A stretch of 64,000 bases of DNA, taken from NCBI RefSeq assembly GCF_009729855.1, contig NZ_WODA01000007.1:62001-126000 (forward strand), read 5' to 3'. A program made the translations under genes and the position numbers. The stretch is from Agromyces luteolus (lineage in GTDB: Bacteria; Actinomycetota; Actinomycetes; Actinomycetales; Microbacteriaceae). This document shows positions 17,522 through 25,697 of the stretch, piece after piece (the first letter of the stretch is position 1; every line of letters begins with the position of its first letter). The notes beneath the pieces are model-generated. The model made no database searches. It had not been told where the DNA came from and saw only the letters and a program-made list of their open reading frames with translations.

Positions 17522-17527
17522 TAGACT
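17522..17527 (+). promoter_or_regulatory. -10 box of leaderless ispG
   Basis: TAGACT followed by a 7-nt spacer and GTG 17535. This supports 17535 rather than the in-frame GTG at 17544 or the ATG at 17556 as the ispG start. Confidence 0.5.
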
Positions 17528-17534
17528 CGGAGTC

Positions 17535-18686
17535 GTGCCTGCAGTGAATCTCGGAATGCCGAAGGTCCCCGAAGTCCTCGCGCCGCGTCGGAAGTCGCGT
17601 CAGATCAAGGTCGGCAAGGTGCTCGTCGGCGGCGACGCGCCGGTCAGCGTGCAGTCGATGACGACGACGCCCACGCCGAACATCAACGCGACCCTGCAGC
17701 AGATCGCCGAGCTCACCGCCTCGGGCTGCGACATCGTGCGTGTCGCGGTGCCGAGCCGCGACGACGCCGAGGCGCTGCCGATCATCGCGAAGAAGAGCCA
17801 GATACCGGTCATCGCCGACATCCACTTCCAGCCGAACTACGTCTACGCGGCGATCGACGCGGGCTGCGCGGCCGTGCGGGTGAACCCGGGCAACATCCGC
17901 AAGTTCGACGATCAGGTCGCCGAGATCGCGCGTCGCGCGAAGGCGGCGGATGTCTCCATCCGCATCGGCGTGAACGCGGGCTCGCTCGACCCGCGCCTCC
18001 TCGAGAAGTACGGCAAGGCGACGCCCGAGGCGCTCGTCGAGTCGGCGGTCTGGGAGGCGAGCCTCTTCGAGGAGCACGACTTCCACGACTTCAAGATCTC
18101 GGTCAAGCACAACGACCCGATCGTGATGGTGAAGGCGTACCGCCTGCTCGCCGAGCAGGGGGACTGGCCGCTCCACCTGGGCGTCACCGAGGCCGGCCCC
18201 GCGTTCCAGGGCACGATCAAGTCGGCGACGGCGTTCGGCATCCTGTTGTCCGAGGGCATCGGCGACACCATCCGCGTCTCGCTGTCGGCCCCGCCGGTCG
18301 AGGAGGTCAAGGTCGGCCTGCAGATCCTGCAGTCGCTGAACCTCCGCGAGCGCAAGCTCGAGATCGTCTCGTGCCCGTCGTGCGGCCGCGCCCAGGTGGA
18401 TGTCTACAAGCTCGCGAACGACGTCACCGACGGGCTCGAGGGCATGAGCGTGCCGCTGCGCGTCGCCGTCATGGGCTGCGTCGTGAACGGCCCCGGCGAG
18501 GCGCGCGAGGCCGACCTCGGTGTGGCTTCCGGCAACGGCAAGGGCCAGATCTTCGTCAAGGGCGAGGTCATCAAGACCGTCCCCGAGGCCGAGATCGTCG
18601 AGACGCTCATCGCCGAGGCCAACCGCATCGCGGGCGAGATGGGCGCCGACGCGCCGGTCGGCGCGCCGACGGTCGTCACCCCCTAG
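17535..18686 (+). CDS. ispG: 4-hydroxy-3-methylbut-2-enyl diphosphate synthase (flavodoxin)
   Basis: Penultimate MEP-pathway enzyme. It is an iron-sulfur protein that reductively opens methylerythritol cyclodiphosphate to HMBPP. The protein has 383 residues. The TIM-barrel part begins [14 protein letters not shown], and VRVNPGNI lies in the barrel. The C-terminal cluster-binding part has the CPSCGR cysteines and [11 protein letters not shown] with the third cysteine and glutamate ligand. The GTG start is chosen from a TAGACT box 7 nt upstream. In related actinobacteria this gene usually follows dxr and rseP directly; here a 14-kb block intervenes. Confidence 0.96.
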   Translation: MPAVNLGMPKVPEVLAPRRKSRQIKVGKVLVGGDAPVSVQSMTTTPTPNINATLQQIAELTASGCDIVRVAVPSRDDAEALPIIAKKSQIPVIADIHFQPNYVYAAIDAGCAAVRVNPGNIRKFDDQVAEIARRAKAADVSIRIGVNAGSLDPRLLEKYGKATPEALVESAVWEASLFEEHDFHDFKISVKHNDPIVMVKAYRLLAEQGDWPLHLGVTEAGPAFQGTIKSATAFGILLSEGIGDTIRVSLSAPPVEEVKVGLQILQSLNLRERKLEIVSCPSCGRAQVDVYKLANDVTDGLEGMSVPLRVAVMGCVVNGPGEAREADLGVASGNGKGQIFVKGEVIKTVPEAEIVETLIAEANRIAGEMGADAPVGAPTVVTP

Positions 18687-18782
18687 GCGGGCGGATGCCT
18701 CGCGCCCTGTCGGCGGGTCGCCGCCGGGGGTAGTGTGGCCGCCACGAGCGCCGGGGGAGGCGCTCCTGAAGGGCGGGGCACG

Positions 18783-18956
18783 ATGAGCGGCGACGGTTAC
18801 GAGTATCCCGACGAGGCCGGCTACCCGGACGGCATGGGGACCCTGCACGAGGGCACCGACGAGGCGGCGAAGCCCGAGGCGGATGCGGCCGACGCGGCGG
18901 CGGAGGACCTCGAGGCCTTCGCCATGGAGGACGAACGGGACGTCGAGGGCGACTGA
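18783..18956 (+). CDS. Small acidic protein of unknown function
   Basis: A 57-residue, strongly acidic, alanine-rich protein without recognisable domain; Tyr/Gly/Asp-rich at the start, Glu/Ala-rich at the end. A TAGTGT -10 box at 18731-18736 would give a short leader, and a GGGCGGGG stretch precedes ATG 18783. An in-frame ATG at 18735 is immediately downstream of that box and is too close to it. I do not recognise a family. Codon use looks like real coding sequence (GAC/GAG/GCG third positions), but the evidence is modest. Confidence 0.5.
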   Translation: MSGDGYEYPDEAGYPDGMGTLHEGTDEAAKPEADAADAAAEDLEAFAMEDERDVEGD

Positions 18957-19098
18957 CCCCAGTTCAGGGGATTCCCGTAGTCGGCCGCTCCGTCGAGGGC
19001 GTAACGTGACGCCTGCGCGCCGGGGGACGCGCAGCACACTCCGGATGCGTGGACTGATCGAGCGCCGTCGAGGACGGCCCTACGAACGGAGTACAGCC

Positions 19099-20646
19099 AT
19101 GCCCATCGAGAGTGTGCGGCCGAGGTCCCGTCTGGGACTCGGGTGCGCCGTGATCGCGACGACGCTCGCGTTGTCGTTCGCTCCGCTCACCGCGTACGCG
19201 GATGAGGCGGCCCCGACCGAGCCCGCAGCCGAGGCGACGACCGCCGAGTCGACGGCTCCCGAGTCGGGCGGCACCGTGCCGGCCGAGCCGGAGGCCGTCA
19301 CGCCTGAGGCCGAGCCCGCTCCGGTCGAGCCCGCTCCGGCCGAGCCCGCTCCGGCCGAGCCCGCGCCGGCGGAGCCCGCTCCGGCCGAGCCGGCGCCCGC
19401 GCCCGCCGAACCGGCCGCGCCGGTCGAGGTCGTCGTCGCCGAGGAGGACGCCTCCGTCGAGGAGACGCTCGCCGAGGAGGTCGACGAACCGCTCGTGACG
19501 CTCTTCGCAGCGGAGTCCGGGGCGGAGAGCGCGGCCGCGCTCGAAGCGGCCGCGGTCCCCGCGCCGGGCGACCCGTGCTACCCGGCCGTCTGCATCACGA
19601 ACGGCACGATCCTGCTCGCGGTCAACCCCACGGGCGAGCTGAACACCGACGACGCCACGGGTTCGCCCGCCGGCCCCGGCGATGCCGGGCTCGCGTACCT
19701 GCCGACCGGAAGCGACTCGACCTCGCCCGGTTGCCTGTGCGAGGGCTGGGGCGTCGGCGATCCGGCCAGCGGGGTCTGGGGTGGCGCGAACCTCGCCTCG
19801 GAGGGCCCGGGTGGGACGAACCTCGTCCTCGAGTCGTTCGAGTACACGGGGTCGACGGCCAAGTCGGTCGTGGTCGTCGTGGACGACAGCGACGCACCGG
19901 TGTTCCGGGTGACGCACGAGTACGTGCCGTCGACGGCCACCCCGAACCTGTACCAGGTGAACGTCACGATCGAGAACCTCTCGGGCGAGGCGATCGCGAC
20001 GGTGCAGTACCGCCGAGTCATGGACTGGGACATCGAGCCCACCGCGTTCGACGAGTTCGTCACGATCGACGGCGGCAGTGCGAGCGCGCTGTTCTACACG
20101 AGCGACGACGGGTTCGCGAGCCCGAATCCGCTGTCCGGACCCGCGTCGATCCTGTTCGAGGGCGACGCGGTCGACTCCGGCCCGGACGACCACGGCGCGC
20201 TGTTCGACTTCGCCTTCGGGCCGTTGGGGATCGGCGGAAGCCTGAGCTTCGTCATCTTCTACGGCGCGGCAGCGACCGAGGCCGAGGCGATCGCCGCGCT
20301 CGCCGCCGTCGGTGCCGAGGCGTACTCGTTCGGACAGACCTCGAGCGACCCGAAGGGCGGAACGCCGAACACGTTCATCTTCGCGTTCGGGAAGGTCGGC
20401 GGTGCGCCGATCTTCGGCGAGCCCGGTGGCCCGGAGGAGCCCGAGCCCGGGCCCGGCTCCTCGCCGGCGAGCGACGGCGGCACGCCCGTGACCGTCGCCG
20501 CGGCCTCCACCTCCGGTGGCGTGGGCGCTTCGCTCGCGTCCACGGGCACCGACACGGCGCCCGCCCTGTGGATCGCCGTGTGGGCGCTCCTCGCCGGTGC
20601 GGCGGCGATCATCGTCGCCCGCGTCGCGGCGCGTCGCGCGGACTGA
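19099..20646 (+). CDS. Sortase-anchored (LAxTG) cell-wall protein with Glu-Pro-Ala repeats
   Basis: Secreted protein of 515 residues. The signal peptide ends near Ala34 (AYA-DE). A low-complexity EPAPAEPAPA tract follows (about 66-100), encoded by near-identical 15-bp units. A globular domain of about 300 residues holds several cysteines (CYPAVC, GCLCEGW). The C-terminus has LASTGTD (479-485), a membrane helix and RRAD, the standard sortase sorting order with an LAxTG variant used by class E sortases. I do not recognise the globular domain. ATG 19099 follows ACGGAG. No sortase gene is in the window. A strong stem-loop terminator follows at 20658-20688. Confidence 0.85.
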   Translation: MPIESVRPRSRLGLGCAVIATTLALSFAPLTAYADEAAPTEPAAEATTAESTAPESGGTVPAEPEAVTPEAEPAPVEPAPAEPAPAEPAPAEPAPAEPAPAPAEPAAPVEVVVAEEDASVEETLAEEVDEPLVTLFAAESGAESAAALEAAAVPAPGDPCYPAVCITNGTILLAVNPTGELNTDDATGSPAGPGDAGLAYLPTGSDSTSPGCLCEGWGVGDPASGVWGGANLASEGPGGTNLVLESFEYTGSTAKSVVVVVDDSDAPVFRVTHEYVPSTATPNLYQVNVTIENLSGEAIATVQYRRVMDWDIEPTAFDEFVTIDGGSASALFYTSDDGFASPNPLSGPASILFEGDAVDSGPDDHGALFDFAFGPLGIGGSLSFVIFYGAAATEAEAIAALAAVGAEAYSFGQTSSDPKGGTPNTFIFAFGKVGGAPIFGEPGGPEEPEPGPGSSPASDGGTPVTVAAASTSGGVGASLASTGTDTAPALWIAVWALLAGAAAIIVARVAARRAD

Positions 20647-20657
20647 GATCCGATCCG

Positions 20658-20688
20658 ACCGGCGGGGCGCGTCAGGCGCCCCGCCGGT
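20658..20688 (+). terminator. Stem-loop terminator after LAxTG protein gene
   Basis: Perfect 13-bp arms (20658-20670 and 20676-20688, ACCGGCGGGGCGC and its complement) with loop GTCAG, 12 nt after the stop codon and before the proS promoter. No U-tract, as usual for this genome. Confidence 0.7.
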
Positions 20689-20707
20689 TCCGCGTCCGCA
20701 CCCTGCA

Positions 20708-20713
20708 TAGAAT
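20708..20713 (+). promoter_or_regulatory. -10 box of leaderless proS
   Basis: TAGAAT, 6-nt spacer CGTCGG, then GTG 20720. Confidence 0.5.
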
Positions 20714-20719
20714 CGTCGG

Positions 20720-22486
20720 GTGCCCACACGCCTGACGAACTTCTTCCTCCGCACGCTCCGAGAGGACCCCGCCGACGCCGAGGTGGCGAGCCACAAGCTG
20801 CTCGTCCGCGCCGGCTACATCCGGCGCCAGGCGCCGGGCGTCTTCGCGTGGCTGCCGCTCGGCCTCCGCGTCAAGGCGAAGATCGAGCGCGTCGTGCGCG
20901 AGGAGATGGAGGCCGCCGGCGCGCACGAGGTGCACTTCCCGGCGCTGCTGCCGCGCGAGCCCTACGAGCAGACCGGCCGCTGGACCGAGTACGGCGACGC
21001 GCTGTTCCGGCTGAAGGACCGCAAGGAGGCCGACTACCTCCTCGCTCCGACGCACGAGGAGGTCTTCACGCTGCTGGTGAAGGACCTGTACTCGTCGTAC
21101 AAGGAGCTGCCGCTCACGATCTACCAGATCCAGGACAAGTACCGCGACGAGGCGCGGCCGCGAGCGGGCCTCCTGCGGGGGCGCGAGTTCACCATGAAGG
21201 ACGCCTACTCGTTCGACGTGAGCGACGAGGGCCTCGACGCCTCCTACCAGGCGCAGCGCGACGCCTACGAGCGCATCTTCACGAGGCTCGGCCTCGACTA
21301 CGTGATCGTGAAGGCGGATGCCGGCGCCATGGGCGGCTCCAAGAGCGAGGAGTTCCTGCACCCGACCCCCGTCGGCGAGGACACGTTCGTCCGCTCGGCG
21401 GGCGGCTACGCGGCCAACGTCGAGGCGTTCACCACGACCCCGCCCGAGCCGATCCCGTTCGACGGGCTCCCGGCGGCGGAGGTGCTCGACTCGCCGAACA
21501 CGCCCACGATCGCGACCCTCGTCGACCTCGCGAACCTCGAGTACCCGCGACCCGACGGTCGCGACTGGACCGCCGCCGACACCCTGAAGAACGTCGTGCT
21601 CGCGCTCACGCACCCCGACCACTCGCGGGAGATCGTCGTCGTCGGCATCCCCGGGGACCGCGAGGTCGACGCCAAGCGCGTCGAGGTCGCGTTCGCACCG
21701 GCCGAGGTCGAGGCGGCGACCGAGCAGGACTTCGCGAGGAACCCGGGCCTCGTCAAGGGCTACATCGGCCCGTGGTCGCCCGGGGGCGCCGTGCTCGGCG
21801 CCGAGTCGTCGACCGGCATCCGCTACCTCGTCGACCCCCGCGTCGTCGACGGCACCGAGTGGATCACGGGCGCCAATCTCGACGAGAAGCACGTGTTCGG
21901 GCTCGTCGCGGGACGCGACTTCGTCGCCGACGGGACGATCGAGGCGGCGAACGTGCGCGAGGGCGACCCGGCACCGGACGGCTCGGGGCCCGTGGAGCTC
22001 GCGCGCGGCATGGAGATCGGCCACGTGTTCCAGCTCGGCCGCAAGTACGCCGAGGCGCTCGGCCTCAAGGTGCTCGACGAGAACGGCAAGCTCGCGACCG
22101 TGACCATGGGCTCCTACGGCATCGGCGTGACGCGGATCCTCGCGATCATCGCCGAGCTGCACAACGACGACAAGGGGCTGGTGTGGCCCGCGGCGGTCGC
22201 GCCGTTCGACGTCCACGTGCTCGCGACCGGGAAGGACCAGGCGGCGTTCGACGCGGCCGAGCGGGTCGTCGCCGACCTCGAGGCCGCCGGCCTCGACGTG
22301 CTCTTCGACGACCGGCCCAAGCTCTCGCCGGGCGTGAAGTTCGCCGACGCCGAGCTCATCGGCGTGCCGACCATCGTGATCGCCGGGCGCGGCGTCGCCG
22401 ACGGCGTCGTCGAGGTCTGGGACCGCGCGACGGGCGCGCGCACGAGCGTGCCGATCGACGGCGTGCGCGAGGCGCTGGGGCGCTGA
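20720..22486 (+). CDS. proS: Prolyl-tRNA synthetase
   Basis: Charges tRNA-Pro with proline. The 588-residue protein is the bacterial ProS type. Class II motif 1 lies around [13 protein letters not shown], motif 2 around [17 protein letters not shown], and motif 3 is [13 protein letters not shown]. An editing insertion domain (about 225-400) lies between motifs 2 and 3, and a C-terminal anticodon-binding domain follows (from about 485, [11 protein letters not shown]). The GTG start follows a TAGAAT box by 6 nt. It is convergent with the DUF1206 gene across a stem-loop. Confidence 0.97.
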   Translation: MPTRLTNFFLRTLREDPADAEVASHKLLVRAGYIRRQAPGVFAWLPLGLRVKAKIERVVREEMEAAGAHEVHFPALLPREPYEQTGRWTEYGDALFRLKDRKEADYLLAPTHEEVFTLLVKDLYSSYKELPLTIYQIQDKYRDEARPRAGLLRGREFTMKDAYSFDVSDEGLDASYQAQRDAYERIFTRLGLDYVIVKADAGAMGGSKSEEFLHPTPVGEDTFVRSAGGYAANVEAFTTTPPEPIPFDGLPAAEVLDSPNTPTIATLVDLANLEYPRPDGRDWTAADTLKNVVLALTHPDHSREIVVVGIPGDREVDAKRVEVAFAPAEVEAATEQDFARNPGLVKGYIGPWSPGGAVLGAESSTGIRYLVDPRVVDGTEWITGANLDEKHVFGLVAGRDFVADGTIEAANVREGDPAPDGSGPVELARGMEIGHVFQLGRKYAEALGLKVLDENGKLATVTMGSYGIGVTRILAIIAELHNDDKGLVWPAAVAPFDVHVLATGKDQAAFDAAERVVADLEAAGLDVLFDDRPKLSPGVKFADAELIGVPTIVIAGRGVADGVVEVWDRATGARTSVPIDGVREALGR

Positions 22487-22501
22487 GTCCCGACTGACGC
22501 G

Positions 22502-22538
22502 GCGAGGGCCGGCGCGGATGCTCCGCACCGGCCCTCGC
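22502..22538. terminator. Bidirectional terminator between proS and DUF1206 gene
   Basis: 17-bp arms with one mismatch (22502-22518 and 22522-22538) around a 3-nt loop, between convergent stops at 22486 and 22555. Confidence 0.7.
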
Positions 22539-22554
22539 GCTCAGCGCGCCCGTC

Positions 22555-23361
22555 TCACATGCGCGCGTACTTGGCGCGGGCGAAGCAGTAGGCGCCGTAC
22601 ACGATGAGCCCGGCCCCGACGAGCCAGAGCAGGACCGTCCCGAAGGGCAGGTCGGCGAGGCTCTTCAATGCGGCGTCGAGCCCGCCGGCCTTCTCCGGGT
22701 CGTTCGTCAGCGAGGCGACGATCCAGAGCACGCCGACGACGCCGACGGCGATCCCCTTCGCGACGTAGCCGACCGTGCCGAGCGTGAGGACGCCCTTCCG
22801 CACCGGGTCGCCCGGCAGCGACAGGTGCTTCGCGAAGCGCTGCGTCGCGCCGCGGTAGACGAACGCGATGCCCACACCGAGGATGACCAGCCCGACCAGG
22901 ACGAGCAGGACGACCCCGCCCGGCGCGGCGAGGAGCTGCGCGCTCAGCGACTGCGACGACTGGTCGGAGTCGGAACGCCCGCCGAGCGCGTACACGAGCG
23001 ACGTGACGCCGATCGAGACGTAGGCGATCGCCGTGCCGACGTACTTGACGCGGTGACCCCACTTCTTCTTCGTGTCGGGATCGCGCTCGAGGAACGCCTC
23101 GGTGACCTGCCAGATCGCGAGCGCGAAGAGGCCGAGCGCGATGACCCAGAGCAGCACCACGCCGAAGGGCAGGCTCGCCAGTTGCTGCATCGCCCCGCTC
23201 TGGTCCGCCTCGCCGCCGGCGCCCTGCGCGACCGAGATCGCGAGGCCGCCGATCACGATGTGCACGATCCCGAGCACGACGAAGCCGACGCGCGCGGCGA
23301 TCTCGAAGGCACGGGAGTTCTGCGCCGCGCTGGCCGCGGCCTTGCCGGTATCGGTCATCAT
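22555..23361 (-). CDS. DUF1206 domain-containing membrane protein
   Basis: A 268-residue integral membrane protein made of three related modules of about 85 residues, each with two hydrophobic helices. The module ends are visibly alike: LASLPFGVVLLW, LLAAPGGVVLLV and LADLPFGTVLLW. This is the triple-repeat layout of DUF1206. Function is unknown. Two adjacent ATGs (23361 and 23358) compete. The upstream one is chosen because a TACGCT -10 box ends exactly 6 nt before it, and no Shine-Dalgarno sequence is present, so it is probably leaderless. Confidence 0.9.
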   Translation of the reverse strand: MMTDTGKAAASAAQNSRAFEIAARVGFVVLGIVHIVIGGLAISVAQGAGGEADQSGAMQQLASLPFGVVLLWVIALGLFALAIWQVTEAFLERDPDTKKKWGHRVKYVGTAIAYVSIGVTSLVYALGGRSDSDQSSQSLSAQLLAAPGGVVLLVLVGLVILGVGIAFVYRGATQRFAKHLSLPGDPVRKGVLTLGTVGYVAKGIAVGVVGVLWIVASLTNDPEKAGGLDAALKSLADLPFGTVLLWLVGAGLIVYGAYCFARAKYARM

Positions 23362-23367
23362 CCGCAC

Positions 23368-23373
23368 AGCGTA
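23368..23373 (-). promoter_or_regulatory. -10 box of leaderless DUF1206 gene
   Basis: TACGCT on the minus strand, 6-nt spacer, then ATG 23361. Confidence 0.5.
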
Positions 23374-23490
23374 GCGACGGCCGCGCCCTGGGCGGCAGGT
23401 CGGCGCCCGTGGTTGCGCCCGGCGGATCGGGAGTGGTATCCGCCCGCGCGAATCGTCCCCGGGAGCCGATTCCAGCGGCGTCCGTCCGCC

Positions 23491-23512
23491 GTTCACCCCG
23501 CGGTCGCCGCCA
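23491..23512 (+). promoter_or_regulatory. Possible PHO-box-like direct repeat upstream of phoX
   Basis: GTTCACCCCGC resembles the 11-nt repeat unit of actinobacterial PhoP boxes. The following 11 nt (GGTCGCCGCCA) match it only weakly. It lies 110 nt before the phoX start. Low confidence. Confidence 0.25.
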
Positions 23513-23601
23513 TGTCGTCGGCCGGTCATCCTGGCGCGACAGGCTCGGCGCGTCCGTCCGGGTCGACGCGCGGGCGTCCGCGCACTGAACGAGGAGCTTC
23601 C

Positions 23602-25638
23602 ATGACCATTCCCGAACTCCGTCTCACGCCGGTCTCCCACGCGATCGGCAAGCGGTCGCCGGTGACCTGCCGCCTGAAGTGCGCCGACGCGTGCCTCGGC
23701 CCCGAGTGCAACACGTCGTCCAACGCCCACTTCCGCGACATCGCGTCGCAGGCGATCTCCCGCCGCTCGGTGCTCGGGCTCGGCGTCGCAGGGGCCGTCG
23801 GCCTCGTGGTCGGCGGTGCCGCCGGCGGCGGCGCCGCTCCCGCGTTCGCCGCGAAGCCGGGGACCGCCGGACTCGCGTTCACCCCGATCGCGCCCGTCGA
23901 CCGGACCGTCGACGCGTTCACCGTCCCGGTGGGCTACCGCTGGCAGCCGATCATCCGGTGGGGCGACCCGCTGTTCTCGTCCGTGCCCGCGTTCGACTTC
24001 GACCACCAGACCGCGCAGGCGCAGGCCGGGCAGTTCGGCTACAACAACGACTACCTCGACATCATCGCCGACCCGAGCGGCAAGACGGGCGTGCTCGTCA
24101 CCAACCACGAGTACGTGAACCCCGACCTCATGTTCACCGCGACGACGGACCCGGAGGAGCGCCGCCGCCGCGGCGAGATCTACAAGGCGGCGATGGGCAT
24201 GGCCGTCGTCGAGGTGAAGCGTCGTCGTGTGGGCGACCCGTGGGAGTACGTCGTCGACGGCGAGCGCAGCCGCCGCGTCACCGTCGAGTCCACCTTCGAG
24301 CTCACCGGTCCGGCAGCCGGCTCCGACCTCGTGAAGACCGCCGCCGACCCCGAGGGGCGCTGGGTGAAGGGCACCCTCGGCAACTGCGCCGGCGGCACGA
24401 CGCCCTGGGGCACGGTGCTCTCGGGTGAGGAGAACTTCAACGGCTACTTCGCGTGGGCGGCCGACACCGCCGAGCAGCAGCGCTACAGCGCCGGCTCGAC
24501 CACGTCGACCGAGACCGGCTGGGAGCAGTACGACGAGCGGTTCGACGCGCACAGCCCGGGCTACGTCAACGAGCCGAACCGCTTCGGGTACATCGTCGAG
24601 ATCGACCCGAGCGACCCGACGTCGACGCCGAAGAAGCACACCGCGATGGGCCGCTTCAAGCACGAGGGCGCGAACGTCACCATCGCCGAGGACGGCCGGG
24701 TCGTGGCCTACATGGGCGACGACGAGCGCAACGACTACCTGTACAAGTTCGTCTCCAAGGGGCGCTACACCGCGGCGACCTCGACGGGCGCGCGCAGGAA
24801 GAACATGCGGCTCCTCAGCGAGGGCGACCTGTTCGTCGCGCGCTTCTCGGGCAACTCGCCCGCGGCGGAGATCACCGGAACCGGCGCGATGCCCTCCGAC
24901 GGGGCCTTCGACGGCACCGGCGAGTGGATCGCGCTCACGCGCGGGGGTGAGAGCGTCGTCCCGGGCATGACGACCGAGCAGGTCCTCGTCTACACCCGCC
25001 TCGCCGCCGACCTCATGGGCGCCACGAAGATGGACCGTCCGGAGGACGTCGAGCCGAACCCGCACACCGGCAAGGTGTACCTCGCGCTGACCAACAACAG
25101 CCGTCGCACCGTGGCCACGCTCGACGAGGTCAACCCGATCACCGGCAACCGCTACGGCCACGTCGTCGAGCTCACCGAGACGTCGGGGCAGGCCGGCGAG
25201 ACCTTCGGCTGGAGCATCCTGCTGCTCTGCGGCGACCCGGCCGTGACCGACTACACGTACTTCGCCGGCTTCCCGAAGGAGCTCGTGTCGCCGATCTCGT
25301 GCCCCGACAACGTCGCGTTCGACTCCGAGGGCAACCTCTGGATCTCGACCGACGGCGCGCCGAGCACCATCGGCTACAACGACGGACTCTTCCGGGTGCC
25401 GCTCGAGGGCGACCAGCGCGGCAACGTCCAGCAGTTCCTGTCGGTCCCGCGCGAGGCCGAGACGTGCGGCCCGGTGATCCACGACCGCGAGGGCCTGGTG
25501 TTCGTCGCGGTCCAGCACCCCGGCGAGAACGGTGCGGTCGGCGCGCAGACGTCCTACTTCCCCGACTACGTCGCGTCGCACTCGGGCGACAAGGTCGCGG
25601 CGCCGCGCCCGTCGGTCGTGCAGGTCTGGAAGGGCTGA
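23602..25638 (+). CDS. phoX: PhoX family alkaline phosphatase (DUF839), Tat-exported
   Basis: A 678-residue protein of the PhoX family, calcium/iron-dependent phosphatases that release phosphate from organic esters outside the cell. A twin-arginine motif SRRSVLGLG (Arg54-Arg55) precedes a hydrophobic stretch and AFAAK cleavage site, so it is exported folded by Tat. Family segments visible include TPWGTVLSGEENFNGY, MGRFKHEGANV, DDERNDYLYKFV, RPEDVEPNP and CPDNVAFDSEGNLWI. The region before the Tat motif is unusually long and Cys-rich (CRLKCADACLGPEC). GAGGAG lies upstream of ATG 23602. A 42-bp palindrome follows the gene. Confidence 0.92.
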   Translation: MTIPELRLTPVSHAIGKRSPVTCRLKCADACLGPECNTSSNAHFRDIASQAISRRSVLGLGVAGAVGLVVGGAAGGGAAPAFAAKPGTAGLAFTPIAPVDRTVDAFTVPVGYRWQPIIRWGDPLFSSVPAFDFDHQTAQAQAGQFGYNNDYLDIIADPSGKTGVLVTNHEYVNPDLMFTATTDPEERRRRGEIYKAAMGMAVVEVKRRRVGDPWEYVVDGERSRRVTVESTFELTGPAAGSDLVKTAADPEGRWVKGTLGNCAGGTTPWGTVLSGEENFNGYFAWAADTAEQQRYSAGSTTSTETGWEQYDERFDAHSPGYVNEPNRFGYIVEIDPSDPTSTPKKHTAMGRFKHEGANVTIAEDGRVVAYMGDDERNDYLYKFVSKGRYTAATSTGARRKNMRLLSEGDLFVARFSGNSPAAEITGTGAMPSDGAFDGTGEWIALTRGGESVVPGMTTEQVLVYTRLAADLMGATKMDRPEDVEPNPHTGKVYLALTNNSRRTVATLDEVNPITGNRYGHVVELTETSGQAGETFGWSILLLCGDPAVTDYTYFAGFPKELVSPISCPDNVAFDSEGNLWISTDGAPSTIGYNDGLFRVPLEGDQRGNVQQFLSVPREAETCGPVIHDREGLVFVAVQHPGENGAVGAQTSYFPDYVASHSGDKVAAPRPSVVQVWKG

Positions 25639-25649
25639 GCGGCCCGGTC

Positions 25650-25691
25650 AGGGGCGGGTGACGGATGCCGCGGCATCCGTCACCCGCCCCT
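25650..25691. terminator. 42-bp perfect palindrome, bidirectional terminator
   Basis: Positions 25650-25670 are the exact reverse complement of 25671-25691, with no loop beyond the hairpin turn. It lies between the convergent phoX and amine oxidase stops. Its centre is an inverted pair of the over-used heptamer, GGATGCC and GGCATCC. Confidence 0.8.
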
Positions 25692-25697
25692 CGCCCG

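Noticed and set aside
18883-19098. Extending the LAxTG protein upstream to 18883
   Set aside because: The extension overlaps the small acidic protein gene and has Arg/Ser-rich shadow composition; a signal peptide begins exactly at ATG 19099.
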